Source: Desulfobacteraceae bacterium 4572_89 (GTDB lineage: Bacteria > Desulfobacterota > Desulfobacteria > Desulfobacterales > Desulfobacteraceae). Taken from it: DNA of 9,905 nt. Position 1 is the first letter of the stretch. Each line of letters opens with the position of its first letter. The notes under the pieces were generated by a model. The model was not told where the DNA came from. It worked only from the letters and a program-made list of their open reading frames with translations, and searched no databases. The stretch spans positions 1-9,905 of the forward strand of contig NBML01000079.1 in assembly GCA_002085465.1 (NCBI GenBank), given 5' to 3'. A program made the translations under genes and the position numbers. Positions 1-6,062 of the stretch are shown here, in pieces.

Positions 1-22
1 CGCTGGCAATGGTGATGATCAT
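1..22 (-). CDS. N-terminal start of an unidentified gene, truncated by the left edge
   Basis: Reading the minus strand, an ATG at 20-22 is preceded at suitable spacing by an AAGGAA ribosome binding site (about 31-36), and seven codons (MIITIAS) remain open to the window edge. A plausible promoter lies upstream at 61-88. Starts of this kind occur in P-loop proteins such as ParA-type ATPases and cytidylate-kinase-like proteins, but seven residues do not allow a choice. The start signal is reasonably convincing; the function is unknown. Confidence 0.45.
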
Positions 23-60
23 GGTTGATTTCCTTTTCTGATAAATAAAAGCATATGCTC

Positions 61-88
61 ACAATAGTGATCTTTGTCCGGCTGTCAA
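61..88 (-). promoter_or_regulatory. Putative sigma-70 promoter for the left-edge minus-strand gene
   Basis: On the minus strand a perfect -35 box TTGACA (88-83) is followed after 16 bp by TATTGT (66-61), which matches 4 of 6 consensus bases. Transcription would start near 54, just upstream of the RBS and ATG at 20-22. The placement fits, but the -10 box is weak. Confidence 0.45.
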
Positions 89-224
89 GGGGAGGTTGAT
101 AAAAGATCGAGAAAAAATCAGGCTATTGCTCCAAAATTGCAAAAGGTCGGCTTCCATTATTGTACTTTTTGCCGGTTTGATCATAAAACATGGATAAAAG
201 CAAAATAAAATAAGCCTGTCCCCG

Positions 225-256
225 TCCACCATCGAGGTTTGCTGGTCGATGGTGGA
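225..256. promoter_or_regulatory. Perfect 11-bp inverted repeat upstream of the ykgJ-like promoter
   Basis: TCCACCATCGA (225-235) and its exact reverse complement (246-256) flank a 10-nt spacer. No T-run follows directly on either strand, so it is a poor intrinsic terminator. It ends only 4 bp before a TTGACA box at 261-266. That position suggests a protein-binding site for the downstream promoter, or a structural boundary between the divergent genes. This is inferred from position and symmetry only. Confidence 0.5.
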
Positions 257-260
257 TGAA

Positions 261-289
261 TTGACATTGTATTCATATTCATATATGTA
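261..289 (+). promoter_or_regulatory. Putative promoter for the YkgJ-family gene
   Basis: A perfect -35 TTGACA (261-266) is followed by the AT-rich stretch catatatgtat. Candidate -10 boxes are TATATG (282-287, 15-bp spacer) and TATGTA (284-289, 17-bp spacer); neither is strong. The gene start lies 34 bp downstream of 289. The -35 box is convincing and the exact -10 is uncertain. Confidence 0.45.
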
Positions 290-322
290 TTTCAAAATTA
301 TTTTAACATTAAGGAGTATTGC

Positions 323-1111
323 ATGAATAACAAGGCTGAAAACGAAATTAAGTCTGAAATCCTGCCGGTTCAGATGGGGTATGAGAGTACCTTTAAATTC
401 AGATGTCACAAGGGGATCTCCTGCTTTACAGACTGCTGCAGGGGTATCGACATCATGTTGACCCCCTATGATATAATGACCATGAAAAAGAAGCTGGGTT
501 TAACTGCTGATGAGTTTTTGGCAATCTATACTGATTTGAGACTTCTGGAGAAGGCGGATCTTCCCATTGTCACCATGAAGCTTCTGGATGACGAGAGAAA
601 GTCCTGTCCCTTTGTGGATGATGAAAAGGGCTGCCTCATCTATGAAGACCGTCCCACCACCTGCCGCTATTATCCCCTGGGCGTAGGTTCCCTGAGTTAT
701 GCCAGTGAGGCCGGGAAGGGGGATGAATTTTTCTTTACCGTTAAAGAGGATCACTGCCGGGGATTTGAGGAGGATAAGGAGTGGACTGTGGCTGAATGGC
801 GGGAAGATCAGGGCGTTGATATCAGGGATGAGATCAATGCCGGGTGGACCAATCTCATTGTCAGAAAAAAGACCGTGCCAGCAAGTATTCGCCTCACCGA
901 ACAGGCCAAAAAGATGTTTTTTATGGTCAGTTATAATCTTGATAGTTTCCGCAGGTTCGTGTTTGAGAGCGGGTTTCTTGACAAAGTCAGCCTGGATGAC
1001 AAGTTGAAGTCCGAGATCAAAGAGGATGATGTAAAATTGCTTCAGTTCGGGTTTGAATGGCTCCGGGAGCTTTTGTTCAGCGAAGGGGATATAGCGCCCA
1101 AGCAAGGCTGA
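323..1111 (+). CDS. YkgJ-family cysteine-cluster (putative Zn/Fe-binding) protein
   Basis: This 262-residue soluble protein has the cysteine pattern of the YkgJ/UPF0153 family. There is an N-terminal cluster C28-x5-C34-x3-C38-C39, then C95-x8-C104-x9-C114 with the typical CRYYP after the last cysteine, and another cysteine at 145 (DHCRGF). These residues are expected to bind a metal ion or an Fe-S centre; family members are often annotated as Fe-S oxidoreductases, but no reaction is firmly established. No signal peptide or membrane segment is visible. The start is set by an AAGGAG site at 311-316, six bases before the ATG. The C-terminal half (about 150-262) is charged and helical-looking, and I recognise no further domain in it. 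The gene is monocistronic and converges on the dapA-like gene. Confidence 0.85.
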   Translation: MNNKAENEIKSEILPVQMGYESTFKFRCHKGISCFTDCCRGIDIMLTPYDIMTMKKKLGLTADEFLAIYTDLRLLEKADLPIVTMKLLDDERKSCPFVDDEKGCLIYEDRPTTCRYYPLGVGSLSYASEAGKGDEFFFTVKEDHCRGFEEDKEWTVAEWREDQGVDIRDEINAGWTNLIVRKKTVPASIRLTEQAKKMFFMVSYNLDSFRRFVFESGFLDKVSLDDKLKSEIKEDDVKLLQFGFEWLRELLFSEGDIAPKQG

Positions 1112-1163
1112 TTGCTGCAAATGTCCGGAAACGTCGCAGATCCGGTCTTAAGGTGCAGATAAG

Positions 1164-1195
1164 AGGGGGGAGCGATATTCTATCGCCTCCCCCTT
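1164..1195. terminator. Shared hairpin between convergent genes (bidirectional terminator)
   Basis: A GC-rich stem of about 14 bp pairs 1164-1177 with 1181-1195 around a TTC loop, with one bulged C at 1187 and one G-U pair. It lies 53 bp after the YkgJ-family stop and 49 bp after the stop of the convergent dapA-like gene. Neither side has a long T-run. It is probably a bidirectional terminator or a 3'-end stabiliser. Confidence 0.65.
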
Positions 1196-1243
1196 ATAGA
1201 TTATGGTTTATGATTGGGCAGGGCATGATCTGTTGAGGGGCTT

Positions 1244-2278
1244 TTAATATCCATAGGTCAGGTTTTCTCTGAGCCTCGGTTCCGTAAGTCTCTCCTGGAT
1301 GTCAATATCAAAGAAGTCGGCTATGGGTTGGAGTATTTCAGGATTGTTTTTCTGAACGGTCCGGGTGATTTCAAGCACCTTGGCAAGACCCTTTTCGGTC
1401 ATTTTGCCGATGGGTTGACGGCAATGTCCCGAAGGCATGCCCAGAATCTGCATCAGGGTTTTTATGGCCAGGGGGTTCCTTGCTCTGCAGGTTACCGGGC
1501 CAAAAGGGGTCTCCTCCATGGTGGTTATGGTAACAAGTCCCATGAGGGGTGTGATGGCTGTCTGGATTTTATCGGCTTCCTCTGTCTCTCCCCGGTTCAG
1601 CAAAGCTGTCATATCCGTAAGGGCTTTGGGTATCAGGTTGGAGATGACTGAAATGACCCCGGCTGCCCGGATATCCGGATCAGTCATCATCTCAAATGTG
1701 AGGCCGTCATCTCCTGAAAGGATGGTGAACCCCTGGGGACAGCAGAACCGGGTTCGCTTCATGTTGTCAAGATTGCCGGTGGCCTCCTTGACGGTTGTAA
1801 CGTTTTTATGCGTTTCTGCCAGGATGGCCAGGTCCTCGGGCAGAAGTTGTGCTCCGGTCCGTCCGGGAATGATATAGGGGATGATGGTCAAGTCCGGCAA
1901 TGCCTCTGCAATGGGTTCGATATATTCTTTTCTGATTTCCAGGGAACTGGGTCCATTGTAATAGGGATCCACCAAAAGGACGGCATCCGCTCCTGCCTTT
2001 TGGGCGTGGGCTGCACCATATAGAGCCTCCTGAGTGTTGTTGCTGCCCGTCCCGGCAATACAGAGGCATTGGTCTTTTGCGGCAGCGGCCACATGGGCAA
2101 TCACCTGGTTGTGCTCCTCCCATTTGAGGGTGGGGCTCTCACCGGTGGTTCCCACGGCAAGAATGCCTGTGATTCCGCTTTTGACCTGATAGTTAATGAG
2201 ACGGTCAAGCCCTTGCGTGTCCAATCCCCCCTCCGGGGTGAACGGGGTGACCAGAGCGGTGTAACATCCTGCGTCCAT
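1244..2278 (-). CDS. dapA: Dihydrodipicolinate synthase family protein (class I lyase) with C-terminal extension
   Basis: This 344-residue protein matches the DapA/N-acetylneuraminate lyase TIM-barrel family. DapA condenses pyruvate with aspartate semialdehyde, the first committed step of lysine and diaminopimelate synthesis. Visible hallmarks are GTTGES (43-48, with T44/T45), PYYN (105-108), the catalytic tyrosine Y135 and substrate-carboxylate R140 in YIIPGRTG, the Schiff-base lysine K164 in VKEATGNL, and LSGDD further on. All key DapA residues are therefore present, although the usual YNVPSRTG reads YIIPGRTG. The family is normally about 290-300 residues; this protein continues some 50 residues past the region that matches the usual end (near HCRQPIGKM). 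The start has a GGGAGT RBS at 2284-2289. DapA is the best call; another pyruvate-dependent aldolase of the superfamily remains possible. Confidence 0.85.
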   Translation of the reverse strand: MDAGCYTALVTPFTPEGGLDTQGLDRLINYQVKSGITGILAVGTTGESPTLKWEEHNQVIAHVAAAAKDQCLCIAGTGSNNTQEALYGAAHAQKAGADAVLLVDPYYNGPSSLEIRKEYIEPIAEALPDLTIIPYIIPGRTGAQLLPEDLAILAETHKNVTTVKEATGNLDNMKRTRFCCPQGFTILSGDDGLTFEMMTDPDIRAAGVISVISNLIPKALTDMTALLNRGETEEADKIQTAITPLMGLVTITTMEETPFGPVTCRARNPLAIKTLMQILGMPSGHCRQPIGKMTEKGLAKVLEITRTVQKNNPEILQPIADFFDIDIQERLTEPRLRENLTYGY

Positions 2279-2307
2279 AACTTACTCCCATTATCTGAAA
2301 CTAAATT

Positions 2308-2429
2308 GGTATTTGGTAACCGTTCACAGGGTACTGCACCTGCTGCGTTGGCGGGCATTTGAAGTACATGAGTACGTCTGCATGCCCGCCGCCTTGCATC
2401 TGCAGCACCCTGTAAGGTTACGGTATTTG
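2308..2429. mobile_element. MITE-like palindromic element with 8-bp flanking direct repeats
   Basis: A 106-bp imperfect palindrome (2316-2421) is bounded exactly by two copies of GGTATTTG (2308-2315 and 2422-2429). The element begins GTAACC and ends GGTTAC, so the termini are inverted repeats. Further paired segments are ACAGGGT (2326-2332) with ACCCTGT (2407-2413), CTGCA (2334-2338) with TGCAG (2401-2405), GGCGGGCAT (2350-2358) with ATGCCCGCC (2382-2390), and GTAC-atga-GTAC at the centre (2364-2375). No ORF of its own is credible. This is the architecture of a non-autonomous insertion with a target-site duplication, lying 30 bp upstream of the dapA-like start codon. The structure is read directly; mobility is inferred. 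Confidence 0.7.
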
Positions 2430-2459
2430 ATTATCGTATTTTTTTAACCCATATGTCCT
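2430..2459 (-). promoter_or_regulatory. Putative promoter for the dapA-like gene
   Basis: On the minus strand AGGACA (2459-2454, 4 of 6) is followed after 18 bp by GATAAT (2435-2430, 5 of 6). Transcription would start near 2423, so the whole palindromic element would lie in the dapA mRNA leader. The -35 box is weak and overlaps the TGTCC-TGAC-GGACA palindrome. Confidence 0.35.
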
Positions 2460-2467
2460 GACGGACA
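2454..2467. promoter_or_regulatory. Operator-like palindrome TGTCC-N4-GGACA
   Basis: Perfect 5-bp half-sites (2454-2458 and 2463-2467) with a 4-bp spacer overlap the proposed -35 region of the dapA-like gene. The shape suits a dimeric repressor site, but such short palindromes also arise by chance. Confidence 0.3.
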
Positions 2468-2528
2468 CAACAAAACATGAAAAGCTACACAGGAGGCGGC
2501 CGGGAGCAGGTGTTGCCCGTAGCGGATT

Positions 2529-2570
2529 AAATGGCAGCGGTCAGCATGGACGCTGAAGGAGCTGCCATTT
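2529..2570. terminator. Nested hairpin, terminator-like, in the dapA/TPR divergent region
   Basis: AAATGGCAGC (2529-2538) pairs perfectly with GCTGCCATTT (2561-2570), and a second stem TCAGC (2541-2545)/GCTGA (2552-2556) is nested inside. The AAA and TTT at the stem edges resemble a bidirectional intrinsic terminator. It lies 32 bp upstream of the TPR-gene promoter, where it could insulate that promoter. It might instead be the remnant of another small repeat. Confidence 0.4.
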
Positions 2571-2601
2571 CCCTCGGAGCAAATCATGGATCTCTTTTTT
2601 C

Positions 2602-2630
2602 TTGACACCCTTGAATGATGAAAATAGAAT
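2602..2630 (+). promoter_or_regulatory. Near-consensus sigma-70 promoter for the TPR gene and its partner
   Basis: A perfect -35 TTGACA (2602-2607), a 17-bp spacer and TAGAAT (2625-2630, 5 of 6) give the best promoter in the window. Transcription would start near 2637, leaving a leader of about 60 nt before the ATG at 2697, which has an AAGGA RBS at 2685-2689. Confidence 0.75.
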
Positions 2631-2696
2631 GTCGAATTCAGATTTTAGAAAAATTATTGAAAGATTCAGGTAATCATAAATAATAAGGATATAAAG

Positions 2697-3356
2697 ATGC
2701 AGACGCAAAATAAGCCCCAGAATGCCGATGAGTATATAGCAGAGATTAAGTCGCAGTTGAGTGATAATGAAGAGTGCGGCAATAATCACTATAACCTGGG
2801 CGTGGCTCTCATGGGAAAACAGGAGTTTGATGAGGCTGAAAAGGCGCTTCATGATGCTGTGGAGTGCAGTCCCACCCTGGCCGAGGCTTATGTGCTTCTG
2901 GGGGGGCTCTGTCTCAGGCGGGGGGACATGGAGGGGTGTCTGAATTTCAACCGGCATGCAATCAAGGCTCGGGCAGGTTTTGCCGAAGGGTACGCCAATA
3001 TCGGTTTTGTGCTGATTCAGATGTGCACCAGTGATGATGGTGAGGTGGATATGGAGATGCTGGACCAGGCCATCAAACATCTGCGTAAAGCTATTGTCCA
3101 TAATTCCAATTTTGTACAGGCCTACACCACCCTGGGCAATGCTTACTATATGAAGGGGCTTCTCCATGAGGCGGTGGAGGCTAATCTCAAGGCCATTGAA
3201 AGGCAGGCTGAATTTCCCATTGCCCATAATAATCTTGCCGTGGTTTATCTGGAATTGGGAGAGTATGCCAAGGCCATAGAACACGGTGATTTGGCCGCTG
3301 AATACGGATATGAAATTTCTCCCGGCATGAAGAAGGAGCTTGATGACCACCGGTAG
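2697..3356 (+). CDS. Tetratricopeptide repeat (TPR) protein
   Basis: This 219-residue protein is made almost entirely of TPR helix pairs. Repeats can be placed at roughly 28-61 (NLGVALMGKQEFDEAEKAL), 62-95, 96-138 (interrupted by an acidic insertion, TSDDGEVDME), 140-173 (YTTLGNAYYMKGLLHEAV) and 174-207 (NNLAVVYLELGEYAKAIEH). The typical small residues and the Y/A/G pattern are conserved. There is no signal peptide or transmembrane segment, so a cytoplasmic scaffold or protein-binding role is likely; no enzymatic function is implied. The start is supported by an AAGGA RBS and the strong upstream promoter. The 3' end overlaps the next gene by 14 bp, which suggests translational coupling and a shared complex or pathway. 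Its place upstream of dsrAB hints at an accessory role, but this is inference. Confidence 0.85.
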   Translation: MQTQNKPQNADEYIAEIKSQLSDNEECGNNHYNLGVALMGKQEFDEAEKALHDAVECSPTLAEAYVLLGGLCLRRGDMEGCLNFNRHAIKARAGFAEGYANIGFVLIQMCTSDDGEVDMEMLDQAIKHLRKAIVHNSNFVQAYTTLGNAYYMKGLLHEAVEANLKAIERQAEFPIAHNNLAVVYLELGEYAKAIEHGDLAAEYGYEISPGMKKELDDHR

Positions 3357-4533
3357 TACCAGGGTTGTTCCCGGGACTAAGTTTTTCATATCCGGCTGGC
3401 CGGAACGGCTGGTGAGATCCTCTCCCCTCTGGTCCAGGTCTCTTTGCTCTCAAGATACCAAAGGCGGAGAAGATGTTCGGATTGGAGATTATCTGGAAGC
3501 CGCTGGTAGGTTTATCGCCCTGGACGGCTATGCTGCTCTTCTCCGGGGTGTGGCCTTTGAAACAGATAGGCGGGTCTCCATCTCCCAGGTGGAGCGGGTC
3601 GATCTGTTTTTGGAAAAACATGGCGCTTTTTACCATCCTGTCAGGGTCGTGGCTCATTTTTGGGAAGGTGAACCGCCTGTGACTCTGGCGCTTAACGGCG
3701 CTGTGACAGAACCGGGGCTGGCTCTTTCCGGCCGGGAGTCCGGCCTTTTGGAACAGCTTCATCAAAAAATGGCTGCTCAGTCCATTCCCAGGATGTTCGG
3801 GCAGGGACAGATCAGCAGTGCCGGGAAGAAGATGGCGTTTTTCCTGGCCCAGTGGTTTGACGGTTATCGTGAATTTCATCTCACCGGGGATGGGGATCGC
3901 ATGGTGATCTGGGATGGAAAGGGCGGAGAAATTTTTCCGGATGCCCCGGATTATTATGTAATTTACGGAAAAGCCGTGGAGATTCTTACAAGGCTCTATG
4001 ATCCCGTTTCTTTTGCTCAGGTCCATCCCTGGCATCATGCTGCCGGAGATTTTGTGGTACGCCCCGGAGATCTGGATGTGAAACTCGTCACGGTGAGGGG
4101 ATACGCCCCTCTTTTTGCTCCCGACACCAATGACGCATCGCCTGAACTGGAGGATGTCTGCCAGGGGCTTGTTCTGTTTTTTTTAAATATCTCTCTGCGC
4201 ATGCGACTGGATCGGATTGATGGTACAGGGGAGTACCACATGGTGAAAACAGATGTTATGGATCACCTTGTGGAGGGCTTTTTCAATGGGCTGGCCCACA
4301 GAATGCTGCCCTCCCACCCCAGGGCGGATCTTCTGGGGGAAATCGCAAAATCTATCTTGGAATGGTCGTCGGGAGATGTGGCAGAGGCGCTGGGGTTTAT
4401 GCTGGATAGTTGTTCATCTGCTGCGCTGGAAATTTTCTGTCTGAGAAATGCAGTTGCAGAACATGCCCATGCTTTTTTGAAAAGTGTTGAGAAAGTGGTA
4501 AAAAAGAGCTTTTTTATTGACAAGGTTTCATAG
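3343..4533 (+). CDS. Uncharacterised protein, possibly a divergent kinase-like fold
   Basis: I do not recognise this 396-residue protein as a named family. It looks soluble, with no signal peptide or clear membrane helix. Its order of motifs faintly recalls a protein-kinase/aminoglycoside-phosphotransferase fold: a possible N-lobe strand near 96-105, IPRMFGQG (148-155), a hinge-like AQWFDGYREFHL (169-180), a long helix near 205-219, HHAAGDFVV (231-239) where a catalytic loop would be, then VKLVTVRGY (246-254) where a DFG segment would be. Canonical HRD and DFG motifs are absent, so it could be a pseudokinase or an unrelated fold. The ATG at 3343 is preferred: a GGAG (3335-3338) precedes it inside the TPR gene. 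A TTG at 3340 would add one residue but lies too close to the RBS. Codon use looks like that of its neighbours. Confidence 0.75.
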   Translation: MTTGSTRVVPGTKFFISGWPERLVRSSPLWSRSLCSQDTKGGEDVRIGDYLEAAGRFIALDGYAALLRGVAFETDRRVSISQVERVDLFLEKHGAFYHPVRVVAHFWEGEPPVTLALNGAVTEPGLALSGRESGLLEQLHQKMAAQSIPRMFGQGQISSAGKKMAFFLAQWFDGYREFHLTGDGDRMVIWDGKGGEIFPDAPDYYVIYGKAVEILTRLYDPVSFAQVHPWHHAAGDFVVRPGDLDVKLVTVRGYAPLFAPDTNDASPELEDVCQGLVLFFLNISLRMRLDRIDGTGEYHMVKTDVMDHLVEGFFNGLAHRMLPSHPRADLLGEIAKSILEWSSGDVAEALGFMLDSCSSAALEIFCLRNAVAEHAHAFLKSVEKVVKKSFFIDKVS

Positions 4534-4545
4534 AAATCTTATAGG
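4517..4545 (+). promoter_or_regulatory. Candidate promoter for the dsr operon
   Basis: A perfect TTGACA (4517-4522) in the last codons of the preceding gene is followed after 17 bp by TATAGG (4540-4545, 4 of 6). Transcription would start near 4552, giving a dsrA leader of about 170 nt. A second TTGACT at 4634-4639 lacks a good -10 box. Confidence 0.4.
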
Positions 4546-4584
4546 AACGATGATGTTCTGCTTAAGTGGTATTTTGGATTATAC

Positions 4585-4605
4585 GATGATCAGCTTTGGA
4601 TCATC
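4585..4605. promoter_or_regulatory. Inverted repeat in the dsrA leader
   Basis: GATGATC (4585-4591) and GATCATC (4599-4605) are exact reverse complements around a 7-nt spacer. A smaller repeat, AATCC-gat-GGATT, follows at 4653-4665. No T-run follows the main repeat, so an operator or a leader stem-loop is likelier than a terminator. No function is proven. Confidence 0.35.
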
Positions 4606-4722
4606 AATGTTAAATAGCAGTTAAATATGAAAGTTGACTAAACAATACTTCGAATCCGATGGATTTTCCGGGGTTGTTTTTCGTCAAGTGAACGATCTTT
4701 AACTTTTAACGGAGGTAAGTAA

Positions 4723-6048
4723 ATGGCAAAGCATGAAACTCCTTTTTTGGACCAGCTTGAGTCTGGGCCATGGCCGAGTTTTGTTTCTGACCTGAAACAG
4801 CAGGCTGAGGTCAGGCAGAAGAATGAAGCAGGTGTAGAGTTCCAGATTCCCGTGGATGCAGTGGATGATCTTCTTGGTGTCGTGGAACTCTCCTACAAAC
4901 ATGGTAGAACTCACTGGAAACACGGCGGTATCGTCGGTGTGTTCGGTTACGGCGGCGGCGTTATCGGTCGTTATTGTGATCAGCCCAAGCTTTTTCCCGG
5001 TGTGGAGCATTTTCATACCATGCGTATCAGCCAGCCTGCAGGTAAGTACTATACTACAAGTTATCTCAGAGACCTTACCCGTCTGTGGGATCTCCGGGGT
5101 TCCGGCATTACCAATATGCACGGTTCCACCGGCGACATCATCTTCCTGGGCACCACAACTCCCCAGCTGGAAGAGATTTTCTATGAATTGACCCATACCT
5201 TTAACCAGGATCTGGGTGGATCAGGCTCCAACCTGAGAACACCTGCAGACTGTCTGGGTGAGTCAAGATGTGAGTATGCCTGTTATGACTCCCAGGATCT
5301 CTGTCATTTCCTGACTAACGAATATCAGGACGAGCTCCATCGCCCCGCCTTTCCTTACAAGTTCAAGTTTAAATTTGATGCCTGTCCCAACTGCTGCGTG
5401 GCCTCCATCGCCCGTTCAGACATGTCCTTTATCGGTACATGGAAAGATGACATCAAGATAGACCAGGATGCAGTGGCCAAGTATGTTGAGAATGACGCAG
5501 CCTATCCTTCCAATGCTGGTGCCCATAAAGATAGGGACTGGGGTCCATTTGACATCGAAAAAGAGGTCATTAATCTCTGCCCCACCCATTGCATGAAGTA
5601 TGAAAACAGCAAGTTGACAATTGACACCTCCAACTGCACCCGGTGTATGCACTGTATCAACACCATGCCCAGGGCTTTGAAGATCGGTGATGACAGAGGC
5701 TGCTCCATCCTCGTGGGCGCCAAGGCTCCTATTCTTGACGGTGCTCAGATGGGTTCTCTCCTGGTCCCCTTCATGGAAGTTAATGCCGAAAACGATTATG
5801 AGGCCATTTGCGACCTTATTGATAAAATTTGGGACTGGTGGATGGAAGAGGGCAAGAACCGTGAGAGACTGGGTGAGCTGATCATGCGTCAGGGTTTCCA
5901 GAAACTCCTTGAGGTGACCGAGCTTAAAGCACTGCCCCAGCATGTGTCCTATCCGAGAACCAATCCATACATCTTCTGGAAAGAGGATGAGGTTCCTGGC
6001 GGTTTCGATCGTGACGTTGCTGAATTTAGAAAACATCATCTGAGATAG
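4723..6048 (+). CDS. dsrA: Dissimilatory sulfite reductase, alpha subunit
   Basis: DsrA pairs with DsrB in the cytoplasmic alpha2beta2 enzyme that reduces sulfite in the last stage of sulfate respiration. The 441-residue length is typical. The siroheme-associated [4Fe-4S] ligands are present as C177-x5-C183 (DCLGESRC) and C221-x3-C225 (CPNCC). An inserted ferredoxin domain carries C286 (LCPTHC) and C305-x2-C308-x2-C311 for a second [4Fe-4S] cluster. The spacing of the first four cysteines equals that known for Desulfovibrio DsrA. A consensus GGAGG RBS (4711-4715) sets the start, and dsrB follows 14 bp after the stop. In characterised enzymes the alpha-subunit tetrapyrrole site is not the catalytic one; whether that holds here cannot be read from sequence. 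The reductive (bacterial sulfate-reducer) type is inferred from the linked dsrD. Confidence 0.98.
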   Translation: MAKHETPFLDQLESGPWPSFVSDLKQQAEVRQKNEAGVEFQIPVDAVDDLLGVVELSYKHGRTHWKHGGIVGVFGYGGGVIGRYCDQPKLFPGVEHFHTMRISQPAGKYYTTSYLRDLTRLWDLRGSGITNMHGSTGDIIFLGTTTPQLEEIFYELTHTFNQDLGGSGSNLRTPADCLGESRCEYACYDSQDLCHFLTNEYQDELHRPAFPYKFKFKFDACPNCCVASIARSDMSFIGTWKDDIKIDQDAVAKYVENDAAYPSNAGAHKDRDWGPFDIEKEVINLCPTHCMKYENSKLTIDTSNCTRCMHCINTMPRALKIGDDRGCSILVGAKAPILDGAQMGSLLVPFMEVNAENDYEAICDLIDKIWDWWMEEGKNRERLGELIMRQGFQKLLEVTELKALPQHVSYPRTNPYIFWKEDEVPGGFDRDVAEFRKHHLR

Positions 6049-6062
6049 AAGGGGGAATAACA

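Noticed and set aside
59..409. 116-codon minus-strand open frame at the left end
   Set aside because: It overlaps the start of the YkgJ-family gene and the non-coding AT-rich gap, with composition typical of translated intergenic DNA.
500..1120. 206-codon minus-strand open frame opposite the YkgJ-family gene
   Set aside because: The plus strand shows family cysteine motifs and a good RBS; the antisense frame shows no family features.
2279..2310. Lysine riboswitch or T-box upstream of the dapA-like gene
   Set aside because: Only the palindromic element is seen in the leader; none of the conserved riboswitch elements or a T-box sequence could be found.
2069..2362. Overlapping small frames reading through the palindromic element
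   Set aside because: They exist on both strands because of the palindrome and the dapA start; no RBS or domain, so the element is treated as non-coding.
2541..3389. Long open frame (282 codons) on the minus strand across the TPR gene
   Set aside because: It is antisense to a clear TPR protein, lacks a recognisable domain, and runs into the promoter region; a shadow frame.
3187..4038. 283-codon minus-strand open frame
   Set aside because: It overlaps the TPR gene and the following gene in antisense; Pro/His/Arg-rich composition without a domain; no convincing RBS.
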